DNA of 33,413 bases, taken from positions 1-33,413 of the forward strand of contig JANNED010000321.1 of assembly GCA_031388245.1 (NCBI GenBank). Direction: 5' to 3'. Positions 24,994 through 30,677 of the stretch are shown here, in pieces. The position numbers and the translations under genes were made by a program. Under the pieces are notes generated by a model that was not told the origin of the DNA, did no database searches, and saw nothing but the letters and a program-made list of their open reading frames with translations. This DNA is from JANMDU01 sp031388245. GTDB lineage: Bacteria; Pseudomonadota; Gammaproteobacteria; Burkholderiales; Burkholderiaceae_C. How positions within the stretch are numbered: the first letter of the stretch is position 1; each line of letters opens with the position of its first letter.

Positions 24994-25827
24994 TTAGCGC
25001 TGAACTTCGCTCATCTTGCAGCCTTTGTTCAAAAACAGGCTGGTCAAATGCTCTTTGCGGCCTTGCGCTTGCGCCACGATGGCGTTGCCTTGCGACGCGG
25101 CGGGTGCGGCAGCTTGCGGGGCAACGGCTGCCGGCGCTTGCGCCTGAGCCTGGCCGGCATTTTGCGTCAGGCTGCCAAACAGGCTGGCCGCTTGGGCGCC
25201 CCCCGAGCCGCCGCGTGCACCAGCCAATGCGCCAAACAGGCCGCCCAAGGCATTGACCGCCGGTGCTGCAGGAGCGGCAGGCGCTGCGGCTTGCGCGTTG
25301 GCTTGGGAATTCGCTTGGAAAGCGTTGGCTGCTTGCTGCGCCATCGCCACGGAATTGAGTTGGCCTTGGATCATGGCAGGATTCACGCCAGCGGCGGCGG
25401 CGCGCTGCGCGGCCACTGCCAATTGCGGATTTTGAAGCATGGCGGCAGTTTGAGCGACCGCTGCTGGATCGTATGCCGCTGCACGCACGCGCGGATCGCT
25501 GCTGGCCAGCATCAGCGCTTGCACCTGCGCATTGCTGGCTTGGCCCACACTGGCCGCCTGCACATTGCCCAACGCGCCAAAAGGATTGAAGCCAGAGGGC
25601 AAGGCGGCATTGCCAGCCGCAGCGCCGGCCACGGGCGCGGCAGCTGGTGCAGCCGCTGGTGCGCTGCCCATCACCCGGATCATGGTGTCCATTTGCTGGA
25701 CTTCCGCAAAAATTTGCGTGCACGACAAATCGCCATCGGTCAGGCGCATGCGCTCAATATTTTGAGCCGCCAGAGGCAAAGACACGCCGCACAACGCAGC
25801 GAAGGACAACATCGACAAGGTTTTCAT
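24994..25827 (-). CDS. Secreted low-complexity protein of unknown function, paralogue 1
   Basis: This 277-residue protein is the upstream member of a tandem pair. It has a signal peptide (MKTLSMLSFAALCGVSLPLAA), an N-terminal module (IERMRLTDGDLSCTQIFAEV..MDTMIRVMG), and a long alanine/glutamine-rich middle. Parts of the middle look helical (VQALMLASSDPRVRAAAYD). The C-terminal module is AQGRKEHLTSLFLNKG then CKMSEVQR. The N- and C-terminal modules are about 60-70% identical to those of paralogue 2, while the middles differ in length and composition. One cysteine lies in each module. ATG 25827 has GGAG six bases upstream. The 43-base gap to the next gene suggests one transcript. Function unknown. 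Confidence 0.8.
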   Translation of the reverse strand: MKTLSMLSFAALCGVSLPLAAQNIERMRLTDGDLSCTQIFAEVQQMDTMIRVMGSAPAAAPAAAPVAGAAAGNAALPSGFNPFGALGNVQAASVGQASNAQVQALMLASSDPRVRAAAYDPAAVAQTAAMLQNPQLAVAAQRAAAAGVNPAMIQGQLNSVAMAQQAANAFQANSQANAQAAAPAAPAAPAVNALGGLFGALAGARGGSGGAQAASLFGSLTQNAGQAQAQAPAAVAPQAAAPAASQGNAIVAQAQGRKEHLTSLFLNKGCKMSEVQR

Positions 25828-25959
25828 CTCTAACTCCAAAAGTGGCTATGCAACAAACTGTGACATGGCTCAATTATGCTATGTCTCATGCCAAAAGCCT
25901 ATCCCGTGTTTGCGGGGGAGCGCGGTGGGGCATCGAGGTATACGCAGGCTCGAGCCGCC

Positions 25960-26877
25960 TCAGTTGCTTGTGCGTAAACGGTCAATCAAGCCATTGAGCT
26001 CTTCCAGTGAGCCAAAGGCAATGGCGATTTCGCCCTGATCCTCGAGCTTGCCATGGCGCTTCACGCGCTTTTTCACGCGCACCTCAACTTGGGCTGTGAG
26101 CAAATCCGACAATTCATCTTCCACGCGCTTGATGTCGCGCGATTTTTCTTTGCCCGGTTTTTGTGGCGTGAGCGCGAATTCAGCGCTGAGCTTTTTCACC
26201 AAGCTTTCCGCTTCACGCACCGACATTTTTTTAGCCGTGATCTGGCTCGCGGCGCTGATTTGGCTGGCGCGGTCGAGGGCTAACAGGGCACGGGCGTGAC
26301 CCATGTCGAGGTCGCCGGCCATGAGCATGGTTTGCACAGGATCGGCCAAATTGAGCAGGCGCAACAGATTTGACGCGGCACTGCGGCTGCGGCCCACGGC
26401 TTGCGCAGCAGTTTCGTGAGTGAGCCCAAACTCTTTGATCAACCTATGCAGGCCTTGGGCTTCTTCCAAAGGATTGAGATCCTCGCGCTGAATATTCTCA
26501 ATCAAAGCCATCGCGGCGGCGGCCTCATCAGGGACTTCGCGCACGAGCACCGGGATGCTATCGAGCCCCGCAAGCTTGGCCGCGCGGCTGCGCCGCTCGC
26601 CAGCGATGATTTCATACTTGCCCGAATTGGCCCCCTCGGTCAAGCGACGAACAAGGATCGGTTGCATGATGCCTTGCGCCTTGATACTCTCGGCCAGTTC
26701 ATACAAAGCGCCTTCATCCATGCGGGTGCGCGGCTGGTATTGGCCGGGCACGAGATCGTCCAGTCGCAGAGAAGCGGGCTGGCCGGGGTTGCTGGATGCA
26801 GCGGGAGCGTCTTGGACTTTCGGCCCGAGTAAGGCTTCAAGCCCCATGCCGAGGCCTTTTGGTTTTTTGGTGACCAT
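25960..26877 (-). CDS. parB: Chromosome-partitioning protein ParB
   Basis: ParB binds parS sites near the origin, spreads as a CTP-dependent clamp and works with the ATPase ParA to segregate the chromosome. The 305-residue product shows the basic N terminus that contacts ParA (KKPKGLGMGLEALLG), then the ParB/Sulfiredoxin domain. That domain carries PGQYQPR, the GERRSRAAKLAG CTP-binding motif (box II) and the ENIQREDLNPLEEA motif (box III). The helix-turn-helix follows (LTHETAAQAVGRSRSAASNLLRLLNL), and then the C-terminal dimerisation region. ATG 26877 is the natural start. Unusually, parA is not upstream; the YdeN-like hydrolase gene is, and beyond it pckG. I found no canonical parS in the window. 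Confidence 0.97.
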   Translation of the reverse strand: MVTKKPKGLGMGLEALLGPKVQDAPAASSNPGQPASLRLDDLVPGQYQPRTRMDEGALYELAESIKAQGIMQPILVRRLTEGANSGKYEIIAGERRSRAAKLAGLDSIPVLVREVPDEAAAAMALIENIQREDLNPLEEAQGLHRLIKEFGLTHETAAQAVGRSRSAASNLLRLLNLADPVQTMLMAGDLDMGHARALLALDRASQISAASQITAKKMSVREAESLVKKLSAEFALTPQKPGKEKSRDIKRVEDELSDLLTAQVEVRVKKRVKRHGKLEDQGEIAIAFGSLEELNGLIDRLRTSN

Positions 26878-26922
26878 GGGAGTTTTCTTTTCGCGAAGCT
26901 GTGATTGTAGGTTCGCTGTCTT

Positions 26923-27510
26923 CTAACTGGCCAATTTTGCAAGCAGCGCCTTGCCTTGTGGCCAATCCAACAGCCCACTGTCGGCATTGATGTGGCCTTT
27001 GTCGCCCAGCTCGACGCGCTCACTGCCCCAAGCGGCGGCCATATCCTTGCCAGGTTGGAGCTCGCAAAACGGATCGTTGCTAGAGATGATGCAGATGCTG
27101 GGGAAGGGCAGCTTTTGCAGCACAGGCGGCCGCCAGCTTTTGAGCTCTTGGGGAAATTGCTCACGGACGCTATCAGGCGGGGCAACGAGCAATGCGCCTT
27201 GGATACGGTGGGTTTGTCTGGACAGCGCCGCCCACGCCGAGACGAGATGGCAACCGAGGCTATGGGCAATAAAAATGATGTCTCTTTGATCGTTTTTTTG
27301 ATCGTTTTCTGCCTCTACCCGGCGAATTTGCTGCGCAGAATGCTCATTTATTGATAGCACATGATCTTCCAACCTTGTGATCCAATCGCCCCGCAAAGGA
27401 CGCATCCAATCGTGTTGCATAACGCGCTGGGCAGGGAGCTGAGTTTCCCAAATGCTTTGCCAGTGTGCGGGGCCGGAGTTTTGCCAGCCGGGGAGGATGA
27501 GGTGATGCAT
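26923..27510 (-). CDS. RBBP9/YdeN-family serine hydrolase with a repeat-derived insertion
   Basis: This 195-residue alpha/beta hydrolase starts MHHLILPGWQNSGPAHWQS, the family signature. It carries the nucleophile Ser84 in FIAHSLGCH, the acidic residue in ISSNDPF, and the histidine in GDKGHINADSG. Residues about 51-76 (VLSINEHSAQQIRRVEAEN, DQKNDQRD) are a polar insertion between HVL and the nucleophile strand, much longer than usual there. The DNA for it matches the dispersed repeat (copy G) and ends in a duplicated ACGATCAAA. ATG 27510 fits the family start. The gene lies 45 bases upstream of parB on the same strand, an association common in this group. The substrate is unknown. Confidence 0.85.
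   Translation of the reverse strand: MHHLILPGWQNSGPAHWQSIWETQLPAQRVMQHDWMRPLRGDWITRLEDHVLSINEHSAQQIRRVEAENDQKNDQRDIIFIAHSLGCHLVSAWAALSRQTHRIQGALLVAPPDSVREQFPQELKSWRPPVLQKLPFPSICIISSNDPFCELQPGKDMAAAWGSERVELGDKGHINADSGLLDWPQGKALLAKLAS
27293..27359 (-). repeat. Dispersed hairpin-tail repeat, copy G (inside YdeN-like hydrolase gene)
   Basis: The minus strand reads TGCTATCAATAAATGAGCA, TTCTGCGCAGCAAATT, CGCCGGGTAGAGG and CAGAAAACGATC. The order of hairpin, GCCGG and A-rich end matches the other copies, more loosely than copies B, C, I and J. It is translated in a different frame from the tkt and mnmE copies. Confidence 0.55.
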
Positions 27511-27560
27511 ATTGCTTTGTATTTTGCCTTTTGTTGGCGTGCTTGCTCTGTCTGCCAACA

Positions 27561-27677
27561 GCGCTTGGGGCGTCTCACGCAGCGAAATAAAGGGGGAGGC
27601 GGCGTAACCAACCGCTCGGAGACTAGCAAAACAACCCGCCGCCGGAGGACATTCGCGCAGTGAGATGCCCCAAGCGC
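27561..27677. repeat. Long imperfect inverted repeat (117 bp) between hydrolase gene and pckG
   Basis: Arms GCGCTTGGGGCGTCTCA (27561-27577) and its complement (27661-27677) form a 17-bp stem with one G-T pair. The pairing resumes with GCGAA/TTCGC (27582-27586 with 27652-27656), and again with GGCGGCG/CGCCGCC (27598-27604 with 27637-27643). No T-run follows on either strand, so it is not a plain terminator. No open frame in it looks coding. It could be a palindromic mobile element or a structured RNA. Confidence 0.6.
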
Positions 27678-27704
27678 GGCGGCCTCAGCTCGTAGCCGCT
27701 CTGG

Positions 27705-27747
27705 AAAAGCAAAACGCGGAGCGCTATTTATTCAATAGCACTCCGCG
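27705..27747 (-). terminator. pckG intrinsic terminator built on repeat copy H
   Basis: On the minus strand the hairpin CGCGGAGTGCTATT .. AATAGCGCTCCGCG (14 bp, one mismatch, 5-base loop; 27715-27747) is followed by TTTTGCTTTT. It stands about 40 bases after the pckG stop codon. Confidence 0.75.
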
Positions 27748-27786
27748 CTGTAACTAGGCCGGCCAACAGCTTAAAAGATTAAAAAT
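27722..27786 (+). repeat. Dispersed hairpin-tail repeat, copy H
   Basis: The copy runs GCGCTATTTATTCAATAGCA, CTCCGCGCTGTAAC, TAGGCCGGCCAACAGC and TTAAAAGATTAAAAATTT, ending at the pckG stop codon. Extra GC pairs outside the standard hairpin turn it into the pckG terminator. Confidence 0.8.
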
Positions 27787-29703
27787 TTACGCTGCTAAAC
27801 GCTTTTCCAAAGCAGCTTTGGCAGACGTGAGCTCAGCAGGCAAGTGGTACGCCAACTGGGTGAACAGCTCTTCATGCAGTTTCAACTCGGCTTGCCAAGC
27901 GGCTTTGTCGATGCTGGTGACGTTGGCGAATTGCGCTTTGGAGAAGTCCAGGCCCGTCCAGTTGAGCTCTTCGTAGGTGGGGCTGATGCCGAAGGCATGT
28001 TCTACACCCGTGGCCGAGCCTTCGATACGATCAATCATCCACTTTAAAACGCGCATGTTTTCACCATAGCCGGGCCAGATGAATTTGCCGTCTTCGCCTT
28101 TTCTAAACCAGTTGGTGGTGAAGATCTTTGGCATTGCAACGCCCGTGTTGCCTGCGTGGCGTGCGCCGCTGGCTGCGAGCTTGCTGCCCAGATTGAGCCA
28201 ATGCTGAAAATAATCGCTCATGTTGTAGCCCATGAAGGGCAGCATCGCAAACGGATCACGGCGCACCACGCCTTGCTGGCCGAATGCGGCGGCAGTCGTC
28301 TCACTGCCCATGGTGGCGGCCATGTAAACGCCTTCTGTCCAGTTGCGCGCTTCGGTGACGAGGGGCACGGTGGTGGAGCGGCGGCCACCGAAGAGGAAGG
28401 CATCAATCTTCACGCCGGCTGGGTTGTCCCACTCGCTATCAAGCGCGGGATTGTTGGTGGCCGCCACCGTGAAGCGGGCGTTAGGGTGCGCGGCTTTTGC
28501 ACCCGTCTCTTCGGCGATGTGCGGTGTCCATTCGTTGCCTTGCCAATCGATCGCGTGTGCGGGCGCTTCGCTCATGCCTTCCCACCACACATCGCCATCA
28601 TCAGTGAGCGCGACATTGGTGTAGATCACATCTTTGTCGAGGCTGGCCATGCAATTGGGGTTGGTCAGCGTGTTGGTGCCGGGCGCCACGCCGAAATAAC
28701 CCGCCTCGGGGTTGATGGCGCGTAACGTGCCGTCAGCCTGCGGTTTGATCCACGCAATGTCGTCGCCCACGGTCGTGACGCGCCAACCGTCGAAGCCTTT
28801 TGGCGGGATCATCATGGCGAAATTGGTTTTGCCGCAGGCGCTGGGAAAGGCAGCGGCGACGTGGTATTTTTTACCTTGAGGATGGGTGACACCTAGTATC
28901 AGCATGTGCTCTGCCAGCCAGCCTGGGCTGCCTTCGGCTGCGCCAGCCGCCGCACGCCCCATGGTGGATGCAATGCGCAGCGCAAAGCATTTTTTGCCCA
29001 GCAGTGCGTTGCCACCATAGCCTGAGCCATAGCTCCAGATCTCGCGCGTCTCGGGGTAATGGACGATGTATTTGGTCTTGTTGCAAGGCCAGCTCACATC
29101 GTGTTGACCCGCTTCGAGCGGTGCGCCCACCGTGTGGATGCAGGGCACGAAATCACCCTCTACGCCGATCACGTCATACACGGCTTTGCCCATGCGCGTC
29201 ATGATGCGCATGTTGACGGCCACGTAGGCAGAGTCTGACAGCTCGATGCCGATGTGTGCGATGTTGGAGCCCAAAGGCCCCATCGAAAACGGCACGATGT
29301 ACATCGTGCGGCCACGCATGCAACCGTCGAAAAGCCCTGTTTTGGCGGCGCTGCCTTGCAATACTTCGCGCATTTCAGCAGGTGCTGCCCAATTGTTCGT
29401 TGGGCCTGCGTCGTCTTTCCTTGAAGAGCAAATATAGGTTCGGTCTTCCACACGGGCCACATCCGATGGATCGCTCCAAGCCAGAAAGGAGCCCGGGCGC
29501 TTGATTGGGTTGAGTTTTTTGAACGTGCCGGCATCGACGAGCTGCTGACACAGCGCATCATATTCTTGCTGGCTGCCATCGCACCAATGAATGGCCTGCG
29601 GCTTGCACAGCGCGGCCATATCGGCCACCCAAGCAATCAGCTTGGCATTTTTCACATAGCTCGGTGTCCCTAATTCGAGACCCTGCATCATGGGAGCGTT
29701 CAT
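27787..29703 (-). CDS. pckG: Phosphoenolpyruvate carboxykinase (GTP)
   Basis: The enzyme converts oxaloacetate and GTP to phosphoenolpyruvate, GDP and CO2, the first step of gluconeogenesis. The 638-residue product is of full length for the GTP-dependent class. It shows the kinase-1 loop FPSACGKTN (about 286-294) with the reactive cysteine of this class, the WRVTTVGDDIAWIK kinase-2 region, the substrate-binding RTMYIVPFSMGP and FGGRRSTTVPL motifs, and NWFRKGEDGKFIWPGYGENMRVLKWM near the C terminus. ATG 29703 has AGGA about 8 bases upstream; an in-frame start twelve codons earlier is less likely. It ends at repeat copy H, which provides its terminator. The ModA-like gene diverges from it across a gap of about 170 bases that should hold both promoters, but I see no clear boxes there. 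Confidence 0.98.
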   Translation of the reverse strand: MNAPMMQGLELGTPSYVKNAKLIAWVADMAALCKPQAIHWCDGSQQEYDALCQQLVDAGTFKKLNPIKRPGSFLAWSDPSDVARVEDRTYICSSRKDDAGPTNNWAAPAEMREVLQGSAAKTGLFDGCMRGRTMYIVPFSMGPLGSNIAHIGIELSDSAYVAVNMRIMTRMGKAVYDVIGVEGDFVPCIHTVGAPLEAGQHDVSWPCNKTKYIVHYPETREIWSYGSGYGGNALLGKKCFALRIASTMGRAAAGAAEGSPGWLAEHMLILGVTHPQGKKYHVAAAFPSACGKTNFAMMIPPKGFDGWRVTTVGDDIAWIKPQADGTLRAINPEAGYFGVAPGTNTLTNPNCMASLDKDVIYTNVALTDDGDVWWEGMSEAPAHAIDWQGNEWTPHIAEETGAKAAHPNARFTVAATNNPALDSEWDNPAGVKIDAFLFGGRRSTTVPLVTEARNWTEGVYMAATMGSETTAAAFGQQGVVRRDPFAMLPFMGYNMSDYFQHWLNLGSKLAASGARHAGNTGVAMPKIFTTNWFRKGEDGKFIWPGYGENMRVLKWMIDRIEGSATGVEHAFGISPTYEELNWTGLDFSKAQFANVTSIDKAAWQAELKLHEELFTQLAYHLPAELTSAKAALEKRLAA

Positions 29704-29869
29704 CGGTTGTGTCCTGAAGTTAAAAATCTGTTTTTGCAAGGGCTTGGCTCATCCTGCACAATGGTCAGCAAAACCGATGAAGCCCATACAAAAACAGCCT
29801 CTTGGCAGCGCGAAGCCCTCTATTTTAGAAACCCACCCTGACAGTTACCTCGTCGTTACCAAGAAATCT

Positions 29870-30661
29870 ATGCAATCCATGCATGACTTTATGCTTAACA
29901 AAAGATGTTTTTTGCTGCGTTTGACGACAGCAGGTGCTGCATTCTCCGGCGGCTGGCCGGCTTGGGCGCAATCCGCGCCGATCAAAGTCGCCGCAGCGAG
30001 CGACCTGAAATTCGCTCTGCCCGAATTGGCGGCGCGTTATGAAAAGGAAACAGGCTCCAAGGTGGCCATCACCTTCGGCTCTTCGGGCAACCTTGCGCGG
30101 CAGCTCGAGCAAGGGCTGCCGATGGATCTGTTTCTCTCTGCCGATGAGGCACTCATCATTCGCTTGGCAAAACAAGGCTGGGCACGCGATGAGGGCGTGG
30201 TGTATGGGAGGGGGCAGTTGGTTTGGATGGTGCCCAGAGCTTCCGAGGCGAAAATCCATGAGGATTTGACGGGCTTGCTGGCTTCGCTGGGCGGCTCGGG
30301 CAAACTGGCCATCGCCAACCCAGAGCATGCCCCGTATGGCCGCGCGGCGCAATCCGCTTTGCAAACGCGGGGGCTTTGGCAAGCCGTGCAAAGCCGCTTG
30401 GTGCTGGGCGAGAGCGTCACGCAGGCCGCGCAATTTGTGAGCACGGGTGCAGCGCCTTCTGGCTTGGTGGCTTTGTCTCTGGCTTTAGCGCCCGAGCTGG
30501 CCACAACGACGCGCTATGTCACAGTGCAAAGCCAGCACTATCCACCCATTGTTCAGCGCATGGCTTTGTCTCGCTCCGCATCGCCTGAAGCCATGCGCTT
30601 TAATGCATTTTTGCAAACGGCTGCTTCAAAAGCCATCTTCAAGGCAAACGGCTTGGGCTGA
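29870..30661 (+). CDS. ModA-like periplasmic molybdate-type substrate-binding protein
   Basis: This 263-residue protein has a signal peptide (core LLRLTTAGAAFSGGWPAWAQS) and a type II periplasmic binding fold of the ModA family. Family features are IKVAAASDLKFALPELAARYEKETG, the oxyanion-binding FGSSGNLARQLEQGLPMDLFLSAD in two pieces (FGSSGNLARQL, PMDLFLSAD), LAIANPEHAPYGRAAQ, and the closing FNAFLQTAASKAIFKANGLG. ModA delivers molybdate or tungstate to the ModBC transporter. No modB or modC lies in the window, so partners are encoded elsewhere or the protein binds something else. Three in-frame ATGs (29870, 29879, 29891) are possible; all keep the signal peptide. The 3' end is 16 bases from the mnmE stop on the other strand. 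Confidence 0.85.
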   Translation: MQSMHDFMLNKRCFLLRLTTAGAAFSGGWPAWAQSAPIKVAAASDLKFALPELAARYEKETGSKVAITFGSSGNLARQLEQGLPMDLFLSADEALIIRLAKQGWARDEGVVYGRGQLVWMVPRASEAKIHEDLTGLLASLGGSGKLAIANPEHAPYGRAAQSALQTRGLWQAVQSRLVLGESVTQAAQFVSTGAAPSGLVALSLALAPELATTTRYVTVQSQHYPPIVQRMALSRSASPEAMRFNAFLQTAASKAIFKANGLG

Positions 30662-30677
30662 TGCAGTGCATCTGCCC

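Noticed and set aside
25828..25959. Possible parS site or repeat copy next to parB
   Set aside because: No 16-base palindrome like TGTTTCACGTGAAACA is present. TTATGCTATG here resembles the repeat hairpin, but the partner arm and the GCCGGC tail are missing. GGCTCGAGCC is a short palindrome without a T-run.
29704..29869. Promoters for pckG and the ModA-like gene
   Set aside because: The divergent gap must hold them, but no pair of -35/-10 boxes with good spacing stands out by eye, so I list none.
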